DNA of 64,000 bases from Desmodus rotundus (lineage: Eukaryota; Chordata; Mammalia; Chiroptera; Phyllostomidae): assembly GCF_022682495.2 (NCBI RefSeq), contig NC_071392.1, positions 84,460,797 to 84,524,796 on the forward strand, given 5' to 3'. Position numbers and translations under genes: made by a program. The first letter of the stretch is position 1. Each line of letters begins with the position of its first letter. The notes beneath the pieces are model-generated. The model saw only the letters and a program-made list of their open reading frames with translations, was not told the origin of the DNA and ran no database searches. This document shows positions 1 through 10,479 of the stretch, in pieces.

Positions 1-63
1 CTGTCAGTTCTGGTTGTGCGAGGAGGCGCAGTGTGTCTACCTACGCCGCCATCTTGGTTCTCC
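1..63 (-). mobile_element. L1/HAL1 5' end, runs off left edge
   Basis: Read on the minus strand, this stretch matches the first 65 bases of the HAL1 at 30373 almost base for base: the same GGAG start, AACCAAGATGG, GTAGGTAGACAC and CAACCAGAACTGACAG. It is therefore the 5' terminus of a second L1-lineage element pointing left, with its body outside the window. It lacks two bases near the start and keeps CpGs (GGCGGCG, CTCGCAC) where the other copy has TpG, so it is less decayed or comes from another subfamily. Whether it is a full L1 or a HAL1 cannot be told from here. Confidence 0.88.
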
Positions 64-1375
64 AGATGACAGTTTCTTTTGTGTCTTAAGAATCATTTCT
101 GAAGCCGGCGTGTTTATTAAGCTGGCTGATCTTATTAATTACATGTCAGTTCGTTGTTGGTAGTGATGTTCTCTAACCTGTCCCCCAGTTCTGGGTGATG
201 CTGTGCTTGGGCGGGTGGACCCACGCATGTATTGCACAAACACCCCGTAACAGGAATGGGAAGCTGTGGGGAGGCATTTGTCACTATTCCTCAATCCTGC
301 TTGGGTGCTGGTATGTCTGGAAAGTTCCTGTGGCAATTGGTTCAGAAGAGGTCTTGGGGAAGTAGTCTGCAGCCAATGCAGGCGGGAGAAGTTTCAGTTT
401 GCGTCCTTGGCTGCTTTGAGAAGCACCATTGTATTTAAAAGTGGTGTCTAACAGCAAGCTGTTACTGGAGATGCCTTTAGTGAAGGGACTTTTTCTTCCC
501 TCTAAAGAAAAGTGGGAGATTGTCATCCGAGTGGGAAAATAAGAGAGATGACAGGGTTCGATGCTGGAGGGAGAGAAGCCCTGTGTGGACCTCATTGTGC
601 GGCATTTTCTGCTTTGCGCACTTGCTGCAGGTGTACGTGCGGCTGGTGTGGGGGTGAGGATCGCAGACCTCTTCTCCCTGTGAGGAGGCAAGAGGGGCGG
701 GTGAAGGCTGTGCCTTTAGTTAGTGGGAGTAACTAAAGCAGGTGGCAGGAGCACCGGAACTGGAGGAAAACTGCTGGTCCCTGTGAGGCTCAGGGAGGAC
801 TTTTAATGCCAGGATGACTTTTGTCCCAGAGCCGGAATTCCCAGCATGTCTGCCAAGATTAAGAGTCTCCATGTGATTTAGGAAAATGTGTTCTAATCAG
901 GCTTTGGGTAAGAAACTCACTGGAATCTCCAGAGCTATATCCTGGTCCCAGGAGTTACTTTATCCCAATGTATGACTCAGGGTGAGTTGGAAAAGAGCAT
1001 TTTACCTGGGTCTAGGGGTGAGACCACAGTTCGTCTGAGTCTGCCAGCAGCTCAGGATTAGTGATGAAGCATCACTTTGCTGTGTATTGAGCAAGTAAAA
1101 CGCAGTCATTGCGATGGTCGAATAGGGCTGTCGAAAGCTGTAGGATGCGGCTCTTGCTAACATACACGAGTGCAACACGCCAGAAGCGTTTCTCCCCTGC
1201 CCAATGTTTATTTTCAATTATCTTATTATTTTTGGGTTTTAAAAAGAGGGTGAGCACTTGGGAGGGAATTACAGATTCATTTTAAATTTAGTTAAAACAT
1301 CACTTATTGAATAAGCTCTGTTTTCAGACCTTGTGGTTATGACTACAGTGTACTCACAGGCCGGGGTGGTACGGG
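64..1375. other. unassigned single-copy-looking stretch
   Basis: I recognise no repeat, exon or RNA gene here. Short open frames occur on both strands but have no domain and no codon signature. It begins at the 5' boundary of the minus-strand L1, so one copy of that element's target duplication should lie in the first 20 bases after 63. Confidence 0.5.
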
Positions 1376-1379
1376 ATGT

Positions 1380-1475
1380 CCATTCATCCATCCACACACC
1401 CTTCCATCCATCTGTCTATTCATCTGTCCATCCATCCATCCACTCACCCACCCATCCGTTCAATAACAACTCATT
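1380..1475. repeat. degenerate (CATC)n tract
   Basis: Imperfect CATC/CCAT tetranucleotides with interspersed ACTC and TGTC units. A short open frame through it is an artefact of the repeat. It resembles the larger tract at 29930-30180. Confidence 0.85.
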
Positions 1476-1718
1476 GAGCCTACAATGTGGAATTTCCTAT
1501 GTAAGTACACACAAATGTATTGAATGTTGAGTCTATAAACATAAAGTATGATGATGGCTGGCCATCCTTTTTTACAGCTCATTTTGAGGTGTAAATGTGG
1601 CTGAAAAATCAATAATTGGGTGTCTCAATACTAAAAGCTTGGGTGTCCCTATATCCAAGTTGACTTGAATTAATTTAGTGGAGGGAAACAAAAAACAAAA
1701 AACAAAAAACAAGTGTGT

Positions 1719-1926
1719 CTCTGGCCAGGTAGCTCGGTTGGTTAGAGCACTGTCCTGATATACCAAGGTTGCGGACTCGATCTCTGGTCCGAGTGCATGG
1801 AAGAAGCAACCAGTGAATTCGTAAATAAGTGGAACAACAAATAGAAGCTTTTCTCTCTCTCTCTCTCCCCACCCTGCCCCTCTTCCCCTTCCCCCCTCTC
1901 TCTGAGATCAGTCAATTAAATAAAAT
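1719..1926 (+). mobile_element. VES SINE (copy 1)
   Basis: The head reads CTGGCCAGGTAGCTCGGTTG, a tRNA-like A-box region, followed by 'GAGCACTGTCCTGATATACCA', a decayed B box, 'AAGTGGAACAACAAAT' and a CT-rich tail ending in an A/T-rich end. The same subfamily ('CCTGATAT... CAAGGTTG') is seen at 27333. It sits just after a CAAAA-rich run (1687-1711). No clean target duplication was found. Confidence 0.88.
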
Positions 1927-1929
1927 TGT

Positions 1930-3040
1930 GTGGATTCAGAAAACAATTTGAATTTTCCTTAGTCTTTATTTGAATACATGCTTTGTCTGGTTTTTAAAAC
2001 TTTTTCACTAAGAGTCAGGCTGACATTCTTAATCACTCCAGGAGAAATAGAAATGTATTGGGAAGTAAAATATGTCTCCTTTTCTTTAAACCTGTTCCAT
2101 GTTGTCAAGCTGTTTTCCAGCTAAACCTGAGGCCACCCTGCAGAAGCCTGTACGAGACATCTGGAACTTTGCTACTTTATTTTAAGTCTGTCGGCTTCAC
2201 AGCTCAACTTGATCTCAGCTCCCTGTTACCTCACAGAGAGCGACACAACACTTCTACCCCATGTGCTAAAATAACAGTCAAATATTGTCAGGCTGCTAGA
2301 AGTCAGCTTTTGGAAGTGCGCTAAATGAATGTGTATTTTTCATGCTGTCTTAATTCAAAGAGATCTCTCTCTTTTTTTTTAACCATATGCGCCAGAAATG
2401 CTTACCTTGGACCCAAGCTTGAATATGAGATATTTCTGCCAAAAGAAATGTGCAGTTTTTACCAAGTTTGAAGAAACTAAGAAAAACCAGTGACTGTGAT
2501 GGCCGGAGAGAACCGTCAACCACTGCCCAGTGTGACTGTCACTGCTCTCCAGCAAAGTAAAGTAACAGAGCAGAAAGCTTATAAATAGCGTTAAATTAAG
2601 AGATTTGGTGTTCCTAGTGGACCACTGTATTTAGAACAAGAGCATAGGAGAGTCACTCTAGCAATAAATTGGCTTTTGAGACCTGCCCCAAAAGCAGGGG
2701 TTCACAGTAGGTTTTCTTTAGGAAGACGGGGCCTCGCAGACAGACGGACAGCTCTGCCTCTGAAGCTCCTGGTCATGTGTGGCGCTGAACTTGGTCGCAC
2801 AGACAGAAGACGCAGGCGTCCCTTCCGGCCTCCAACAGGTCATAACAGCTTGACAGTTGCAATATTTGTGTCCATCTGATTAGCTTTTTCAGTGCCCAAA
2901 TTGGTGTGCACTAATTTGCTCCATATTTATGTGAAGAAAGGGGAAGGGGAACATAGGCCTTCGTTGGTGGTGAAAAATCTCTAACATAGAGGCCAACTTC
3001 TGAAGGATGGGCTGGTTGTGTCAGTGAGATTTCCTTCTTC
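1930..3040. other. unassigned stretch
   Basis: No recognisable repeat or exon was found. There is a T-rich run near 2370 and scattered short open frames without domains. Confidence 0.5.
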
Positions 3041-3044
3041 AGAA

Positions 3045-3235
3045 CAATGGGCTTTAGAGCAAGGACACTGGGGTTAGGATTTCTGCATTTCCACCTAGTA
3101 GCTGAGGCAAGTTTCTCAGTATCCCGGTGGCTCAGTGTTTTCTCATCTGGACCCTAGGGAGGTGATACACCTGACTCAGAAGGTGGGTGTGAGGATTAAA
3201 GGTATCAAGGGGCTCAGCACGTAGCACATGTCCAT
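3045..3235 (+). mobile_element. MIR SINE, sense
   Basis: The order of segments follows the MIR core and tail: a 'GAGCAAGGACACTGG' head region, 'CACCTAGTAGCTGAGGCAAGTTTCTCAGT', 'CTCAGTGTTTTCTCATCTGGA', then 'GTGTGAGGATTAAAGG' and 'GCTCAGCACGTAGCACAT'. It is strongly diverged, as expected for an ancient mammal-wide SINE. Confidence 0.8.
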
Positions 3236-3594
3236 CACATGTTGGCTGTTCCGTTGAGTAAGGGGTCTCTCTCAGGCATGCGCACCTGAGCTGGGCAAGT
3301 CGAGATGGCCCCTGTGACTGGAGCGAGCTCTGGGAGAGAACCGTGATGCCGAATTTCTGAGCCTCGTGAGAGTTCAAAGCTCTGTGCCTTCCTACAGCCT
3401 CAGTGGTGGCCCATCTCATCTTGGTTCCTCTGACTTCTGTCTTCTGCAGCCTGGACACCAGGAGCTTCTGGCCCATTCTCGATCCTGAGCAAATCCTGGA
3501 CCCCTTGTCAGCCATTCATCCATTTCTGCATTCATTCACTCACCACATTGCTGCCATACCATTATTTAAATGTTTTGATTATTACCCCTCAACA

Positions 3595-3775
3595 AATCTA
3601 TGATAATTCTCCTTATCATCCATATTTTACAGAAAAGGAAACCAGGGCATAGAGAGGTTAAGTAACTTGCACCAGGTCACACAGGTAGGCAGCAGCGAGG
3701 GATGTAGACCTGGGTGGTGTGAATCCAACTCCTGCTCTTAATCTCCACACTGTAGTGCCCTGTCTCTGAGTCGGC
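3595..3775 (-). mobile_element. MIR SINE, antisense
   Basis: Contains the reversed MIR core: 'ATTTTACAGAAAAGGAAACCAG', 'AGAGAGGTTAAGTAACTTGC' and 'CCAGGTCACACAGGTAGG'. The 3' part of the element lies at the left, consistent with minus orientation. Confidence 0.85.
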
Positions 3776-4162
3776 TGGAGGACTGACCTTTCCTTGGGGG
3801 AGGGAGGGACACTTCCAGAGACTGAGATGCTCTTCCAATTCGCTTCCCATCCAAGCTAACCTGGATCCCCTCTGAAAATCCAGGCTGGGAAGATGCCTCA
3901 TTCGTGGTATTAGTGGGGTCTTGTCCTGTGCACATGCTTCTGAAGAAAATGAAGTCCTTAGAGTATGGCTCCTCTCTACAGAGAAAAGAACTTCTAGCTG
4001 TTACCTCAGTGTTGACCGTGCGTGCCATTGGCTGCATGGGGCTCAGCATCTAGGGGCAGTCAAGACCACACGCCGCAGCCCACAGTGCCTCCACCCACCA
4101 CGGAAACTCAGCTGGCCTTCAGGATGGTGACTGCCATTCTTTGGTGGTTTACCATCCTATAA

Positions 4163-4425
4163 AAGACGCCAGATGGCCCTGGCTGCGTGGCTCAGTTAGT
4201 TGGAGAGTTGTCCCAAGCACCAAAGTGTTGCGGGTTTGATTTCTAGTCAGGGCACATGCCTGAGTTGTGGACTTGGTCCCCAGCTGGGGCGCGTGCGGGA
4301 GGCTTGGTTGATGTTTCTCTCTCTCCCCTCTCCCCCTCCCCCTCCCCTCCCCCTCTCTCCCTTCCTCTCTCTAAAATCAGTGAGTATATCCTTGGGTGGG
4401 GATTGAAAAAAAAAGAGGCCAGATG
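4163..4425 (+). mobile_element. VES SINE (copy 2) with target duplication
   Basis: The SINE body (4176-4412) starts GCCCTGGCTGCGTGGCTCAG, has a decayed B box (GGGTTTGATTTC), the 'CAGGGCACATGCCTGAG' linker and a long CT-rich tail ending in an A-run. It is flanked by AAGACGCCAGATG (4163-4175) and AAGAGGCCAGATG (4413-4425), a 13-base duplication with one mismatch, which marks retroposition. Confidence 0.92.
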
Positions 4426-4871
4426 TTACCACAATGCCAGTGGCCTGTCTCAGAGTGGTTGGCCCTCACATACTTGCATATCTCTGCCCAAATGTATTGA
4501 AGATGCCACCTGTGTGAAAAGAGTAACCTCACTGACCCCCATGGCAAGTAATGTGTGTTGGGTGTCACACATGCCCACCCTGGGCTGGTCCCTGGGGCTC
4601 AGAGGGCTAAGTCTAGACTTCGCAAGGAAGCCACCCCAGGCGGAGGGGACAAGCAGAGGGCAGTGGTCATTACTCATGTCCTGAAGCCAGATGTCCCACC
4701 TTACCTTTCCTCCCGTGTTCCACAATTTCTTGAAAGTGGCGTTATGGGATCCACGGTGGTTCCATGTGTTGTGATTGTGTTTCCCAGATAGGACCGGACT
4801 GGAACAGGGCACCAAAGGAGGGGCCTAGGGCTCTCACTCCGGGTACTGGGCAGAAAGGCCTTGAGACCAGA

Positions 4872-4985
4872 GCAGCGGTTCTCAGCCCTGGTCGCCATCC
4901 AAATCACCTGGAGAGCTTTAAACAGCCCTGAGGCCCAGGCCCTGCCCTGGAACTTCTGATTTCCTTGTCCAGGTCCTAGCTGTCA
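4872..4985 (+). mobile_element. MER5A-like hAT fragment
   Basis: 'AGCGGTTCTCAGCCCTGG' resembles the MER5A terminal repeat, and 'CCAAATCACCTGGAGAGCTTTAAA' matches its next segment. Only the left half is seen. It is followed by an A-run near 4990. Confidence 0.7.
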
Positions 4986-5289
4986 ACATTAAAAAAAAAA
5001 AAATTAATGCTCCCTAGCTGAGCCTCGTGGGCCAACAGGAATGGAGAGGCTTGCGGCACGGGCCTCAGCCCTCACTCCAGGATCCAGGGGGTGAATTTAA
5101 ACAGACATGCAAGCCATCTCCTACTGACCAAAGGCAGCCTGGGCTCATCGTCATTACTGCCAGCATCCACAGTGGAGCTTCTAATTTATATAAAACGCTC
5201 TCTGCGTTGGGCTGGGAAACAAGGAGATCAAAATCAAATCAGAAGCTTACACACTGGCTGCGAATGTGAAATGATCTGAGGTCCAAGAA

Positions 5290-5375
5290 CAGCCTGTCTC
5301 ATTCATCTTAGGTGTCCTCACTGCCTGCCCTGTCACGGGAGCACAATAAACGTAGCGCATTATTATTTATGTCGT
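5290..5375 (+). mobile_element. L2/MIR 3' end, sense
   Basis: 'CTGTCTCATTCATCTTAGGTG', 'CCTCACTGCC' and 'GCACAATAAACG' follow the common L2/MIR 3' tail. It is short and diverged. Confidence 0.5.
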
Positions 5376-5379
5376 TATT

Positions 5380-6155
5380 AGTAACAATAATCATGACAAC
5401 AGTGCTGAGGATCACAGGCTCTGCGTCAGTCAGAAACGCAGTAAGAACACAGACTTGTGGGAGTCGGGGGTCAGGAAGCTTCCTGAGGAAGGGGGTTCTA
5501 GCAAGCCCAGAAGGATGGGAGTACTCGGGGCATGGCAGCAACGCATGGGGATGGGAGCAACGCATGGAGGTGGGAACGTGCATGGGTGATCAGCACATTC
5601 GGCTACCCCAGTCTGCCCGGACTGAGGTCTGCAGTTGAGGTTGGGTGCCCAGGCAAGAAAGAGACGGAGATTGGAGCGAAGCCATGGCTGAAACAGACCG
5701 TCTGTTGTGAGGCCCCCCTTTCCTCCACCACCCATTGTATTTGAGATTTGAGCTCATAAAACACTCATCGGTGAGCTAGACTTACCTATATTTTTCCCTT
5801 TCCTTATATGTGGGTATTTTTTGTTTGTTTGTTTGTTTTGTAAGGGGAGGAGCTAGGTCCTCCTTTGGAATTCAGAAAATCAAGCTGTCAACCAGCTTCT
5901 GGTGGGTTGAGCTGATGTGGTTTGCTTGCCGCTGTCTGTGGGATGGGAAAGTCTAGTCGGCTCTCCACAGGTAGCCCCCCCTTGGTAAATGTTAAAAGAG
6001 AGAACTCTCTTTCCCAATTTCTGTTCAAAAGCTGTTCATTGGAGAAAATCCAATGTAGAATGAAAAAAGGAAACAAAAATGTCCTTATATTCCTCTACCA
6101 AGATTGGTCAATCTGCCTCTCCCCCCTCCCCGCCAGTCTCCCCGCCCACACAAAT
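5380..6155. other. unassigned stretch
   Basis: No assigned repeat. There is a (GTTT)n run at about 5820-5840. Open frames on both strands lack any domain. Confidence 0.45.
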
Positions 6156-6239
6156 ACATGCGCACACAATGGGGTTTTGTACTGAACATGTGCTGCATAT
6201 ACATATAACACTTACACAGCATTTACACTGGGACAAATA

Positions 6240-6555
6240 CATCTGTTATTTTGTAGCTTTTTTTTCATTATTTTTTTGTTGTCTTTTTTCCATTACTATT
6301 TAGTCCTCTTATGCCCCCCTCCTCCCTGTAGCTTTTTAATTTGACTTAATATGTTGTGCTAATCCTTTCGTATTAGTGAGCAAATCCTATGTCCTTGCTT
6401 AAGGACTGCATAGTACATCTATTTTATGGCCTTATCATTACTTATGTAACCAATTTTATGGTCATAGGCATTTAGGCCACTTCTAATTTTTTCCTCATTA
6501 TGACATTTTGTTTTTAATTTGTAATGAACAGTTGGAGTGCAGAGTAGTACATTTT
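6240..6555 (-). mobile_element. L1 3' fragment, antisense
   Basis: 'GGACTGCATAGTACATCTATT', 'TATGTAACCAATTTTATGG' and 'GGCATTTAGGCCACTTCTAATTTTT' match, with divergence, the reversed end of L1 ORF2 (the 'pillar' that reads 'gcatagtattcca' in younger copies). The T-rich run at 6258-6300 may be the antisense 3' end. Confidence 0.6.
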
Positions 6556-6559
6556 TGGT

Positions 6560-7440
6560 GGTTATATGTTTCAAAAGAATTTATGGAGTGCCATGCACTG
6601 TGCTAGGCACTATAACTGTGATTCTTTCATGAACAAAAGAGACAAAAATCTTCGCTCTTATGGAGCTTACATTCTCTTGTGAGGCATCGATGATGAACAA
6701 AATAAATAAAAAAATAAAGGATAAAGTGCGCTGGGTAGGAAAAAACAAGTGTGGGCAGGGGTGTGGAATATTGGGGTAGGAGTAGAAATTGAGGTTTTGA
6801 GAAGGGTGGCCAGGAAAGGCCTCAGGGTGGGGGTGGGGGGAGGACTTTTGGATAGAGTCTTGAGAGAGCCAGCCATGGGAGTATCAGGGGGAAGAGGACC
6901 AGCAGGTGCAAAGGCCCTGAGGCATCGAGGTGCGGCCATGTTCAAGAAACTCCCTGGTGGTCATGAATTTGGAGTAGAGTGAAGCTTAGTAGGAGATTAG
7001 TTGAGAGAATGAGGAGGAGGCAGATCATTGGGGCTCTTGGGTCCTGAAAGGGAAGAGTTCTGATCAAGCGAGTGACATAATGTGAATAAAACTATTAAGC
7101 TACATAGGAGATAGCCTGAAAGCAGGGCAAAAGTAGAGGCAGGGGCAGCGGGCAGGGTTGTGTACATATTCCAGGATGCAGATGGCGGTGGCTTGGACTA
7201 GGGTGGTGGCAGGGGAGATGGTGGGAAGTGTTAGGACTTTGGATGTACTTTGACCGAACGAGATTTGCTGAGACATCAGATGTGGAGTGTGGATCAAAAG
7301 CAGAGTGAAGGAGATGATTTCAGGGTTTCTGTCCTGAGCAGCTCAAGAATGGAGTTGCCGTTGATGGAGGATTACGGGCTAAATGCTCTATGTTCGAGGG
7401 CAGTGGTGGGTGGGGAGTCGGGAGCTGAACTTCAGACTTA
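6560..7440 (-). mobile_element. ancient LINE 3' region (L2-type), antisense
   Basis: Reversed L2-like landmarks occur in order: 'CACTGTGCTAGGCACT', 'CTTATGGAGCTTACATTCTC', 'GGTGGCCAGGAAAGGCCTC', 'AGGTGCAAAGGCCCTGAGGC' and 'GGTGGCTTGGACTAGGGTGG'. It is long and collinear, so probably one old insertion. L2 versus an old L1M family needs an alignment. Confidence 0.72.
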
Positions 7441-7449
7441 ATGCCATTT

Positions 7450-8940
7450 GAGATGCAGTTTGCCTTTGAACAAGTTCTTTTTACAGCTGTGCCCCATTTA
7501 AGGCGCAGGCGGGCTTCCGATTTTATGAAAGGAATGTAACTGTTAGGTTTTGGGGGATTTTCTCATCATAGTGTTGAATCGGGGCATAACATCCCTTCAA
7601 AGAATCATCTGCCACTTTTTTTGCTTGTGAATTTGGAAGCACACATCTTGTTTTAGCCATAAATCTTTTTATCATAGATTACGTTTTTGGTCATTATCTC
7701 TGCAGACTCTTTATAACTCTGCCATTTGCATAAAAACAGAGCCTTCTGTTTCTGAAGCAGTGATTAGCTCTTTTTCTTGTCTGGGTTTGAAATCCTAATC
7801 CTCTCTTTGTGACAACATAGTGGTTGCTCTTGGAAATGGTTGGGGCGTCTAATTGGTTTAGGACTCCAGGTGGAGACTGAGTGGGAGGGGCACAATGATA
7901 GTTTTCTCCGAAGGAGAGAATTCCTGCCTCCTACCCCTGCTCTCAGTGGTAAGAGAGGGAGGCCAGGAAAAGGCATGTTCTAGAAATAGAGCTGCTTCTA
8001 AGAAGCCTGCTTTCTAAAAGGTTTCGTGGGGCACCAGAATGCTCTTTACTCTTAGCAGTGAACGGCACTGACCTGTGTGTTCTATGATGAAGATTCAGGA
8101 AAGAAACCTAAATGCACATCCTTGTGAAGCAGATGCAGGTAAAACACCGGCAAGAACTCTAAATGGGTTTCCATAAATCTCAGGTCATTCCCCTCTCCTC
8201 CCGCATTATAAAAGCATTTTGAGGAAGAAAACTTCCCTCATGTTCTTGTGTTAACCCTTCATTGTTAACCACAGCTAACGCAACACTATGCGTTTCCCTA
8301 TCACCCCAGGCACGGTTTGCCCACTGGAAGGGCATTCCCAGAAGTGTCCCCCAGAGGCAAAAGGCCCCTGGGCATGCCAACAAGGGCATCTCAGTCTTTG
8401 CTGGTCTCTTAGGGGTCAGGCTTATGGTCTGACTCCATCCGGACCACACTCAAGCCTGGAGAGCAGACAGGGCCCAAAGCAGATCAGACAAGCCTGAATG
8501 TCTTGAGAAGGCCATAGGGAGTCTTTTCCTGTGTGCTGGATCCACGTCCTCAGACTTAAAAAACACTGGACACCCTCCCTTCCCCATTTTTCCCAAGTGA
8601 ATTTCGTTCAAGCCAAGCAGCTCTTCTGCCTGGTACAGTTTGGACTCAGATAGATGATTTTGGTTAGTCACAGAAGACTGCCCCGGAAAAACGGTCTGCC
8701 TCTCCAGGGAGTTCAGCCATTGATGGGCAGAAAGGGGAAGGCCTTTGTAATCTCCGTCCTGGGCAAGACTGTGGGTTTCTCCACCTTTTTAGGTCACAGA
8801 CACCTTTGGTGGTCCCATGCAAGCTGTAGAGCCCTGTGGAAATGCTCACATGCAGCCAGTATTACTAATGACATGAGAAGTTTACAGAAATCAAGAGCGT
8901 TCCTGTAGCACTCCTATTTTTCTAATATGCAATCTTTTTT
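7450..8940. other. unassigned stretch
   Basis: No gene or assigned repeat was seen. Overlapping open frames on both strands between 8180 and 8900 have no recognisable domain. Confidence 0.45.
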
Positions 8941-8947
8941 TTTTTTA

Positions 8948-9030
8948 TTCAACACATTTTTTTCGAGCACCTACCCTTCATTTAGCTGTTAGAGGTACTG
9001 GGAATACAGCACTCAGCAAAGGAACCACCT
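8948..9030 (-). mobile_element. L2/MIR 3' end, antisense
   Basis: 'TTATTCAACACATTTTTTTCGAGCACC' and 'GTACTGGGAATACAGCA' follow the reversed L2 terminus. Short fragment. Confidence 0.6.
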
Positions 9031-9444
9031 GTTCATATTTATATGTTCACAATGGTTAAATGTCTCCTGAGTAGAAACTCAGATAATTCCCCTTTCCTTT
9101 TTATCTTGCTTTCTCATTTTTCTAAATCAAACGTGCATTACTTGTATTAGAGAAACATAATAAAAGCGATAAAATTCATGGTTCATTTCTTGAGAATAAT
9201 GCACAATGACAGATGTTCCTTTGCAAGCAGCACTGATTTTAAATGCATCTCAATTTTATCAGTCATGATAATATAGAGGTATCCGGATACAAAAAGGTCC
9301 AGCTACGTGCTAGACACATTATTTAGTCAGTCGACAGCTACTGCTGGTTGTGCCTATGGGTAGATAGATGCCTTGCTGTTACCTAAGACCTCCTGGGAAT
9401 TGGAAGTCCCTGGATGAGGAATGCTTCCTGCAGACCAAGGCTTG

Positions 9445-9625
9445 GCGGGCTCGGCCTGCAGGCCAAATCCTGCTTTTGTACATAAGTTTTATTAGGACAC
9501 CACCATGCCCATTCATTTACATATTGTCTGTGGCTGCTTCGCAGCACATGCAAAGGTAGTGTTGAGCAGTTAAGACAAAACCCATCTTTTTGGTCCACAA
9601 AGCTTAAAATGTTTATTCCCAGCGA
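9445..9625 (-). mobile_element. hAT (Charlie-like) nonautonomous element
   Basis: 'CTGCAGGCCAAATCCTGC', 'AAGTTTTATTAGGACACCACC', 'ATGCCCATTCATTTACATATTG' (read in parts) and 'TGTGGCTGC' match the reversed common mammalian element whose sense strand reads 'ccaataaaactttatttac'. The terminal repeats are eroded. Confidence 0.72.
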
Positions 9626-9629
9626 GAGC

Positions 9630-9845
9630 TGCCCCATCACTTTCTGCAGTGATGCAAATGCTCTGTGTCTGTGCCATCCGGGACTGTCACCACCAGCCAC
9701 GTGGACAGAGGGACCCCTGGAAAGGTGGCTAGTGTGACTGAGGAACTGACATTTCAATCATTTAATTCATTTAATTTACATTTGACTTTACATAGCCATA
9801 TGTGCCTAATGACTACTGGAATGGGCAACGTGACTCTAGACCAAA
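9630..9845. mobile_element. hAT-type short DNA transposon remnant
   Basis: 'AGCCACGTGGACAG', 'GGTGGCTAGTGTGACTGAGG', 'AACTGACATTTCAAT' and 'ATAGCCATATGTGCCTAATG' match the mammalian element that carries 'gccacatgtggctagtg' at both ends. Family name not assigned. Confidence 0.62.
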
Positions 9846-9956
9846 CCGTGAACTTGAACTTCTTTGTCCTCCTGGGGCCTATTTTCTGTGCCATTGTTGA
9901 ACCTGGGTACTTTCCTCTGGGTCCTCTCCAGACTCTCTTGACTGAACCCTTTTCTT

Positions 9957-9999
9957 CCTTCCTTCCTTCCTTCCTTCTTTTTTTTTTTTTTTTTTTTTA
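9957..9999. repeat. (TTCC)n followed by T-run
   Basis: About five TTCC units then a run of roughly twenty T. It creates a proline/lysine-poor artefactual frame at the end of an open frame. Confidence 0.9.
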
Positions 10000-10164
10000 A
10001 GTATATTCCGACCAGTCCCAGAGTGGGTAGACTGTGGTCTCTCTTTATGAGTTATGGAATCCCTGAAGTTGCCCATCCAGAAATATCCCATGATGGGAAA
10101 GACAGATTTTCCAGTGGAAAATGTTGAGCAGAGTGTGGAAAAAGCTCAATCCCCATGCCTCCAT

Positions 10165-10470
10165 TTTTTAAACTTTAAAATTTTAAAAACTTTATTTTCT
10201 ACAGCAGGTTTAGGTTCACAGCAAAACTAAGCCAAAAATACAGAGAGCTCCCACATGCACCCCATCCCCACCCCCACTCCGCACACAACCTCCCCACTGT
10301 TGACATTCCTCATTACAGTGACACATTTGTCACAATCAATGGACCCTAATGACACATCATTATCACCCAGAGGCTGTAGTTTACATCAGGATTCCCTCGG
10401 GTGTTGTGCATTCTGTGCTTTCCAACAAATGTGTCATGTGCGTGTTCAAATCCCTGTGGGGGATAGAAAG
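10165..10470 (-). mobile_element. L1M 3' UTR fragment, antisense
   Basis: 'GGTTTAGGTTCACAGCAAAACT', 'ACAGAGAGCTCCCACATGC', 'GACACATCATTATCACCCAG' and 'TTTACATCAGGATTCCCTC' are reversed landmarks of old L1 3' regions. It ends near the CAAATGTG segment at about 10430-10470. Confidence 0.85.
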
Positions 10471-10479
10471 ATGGACAAG

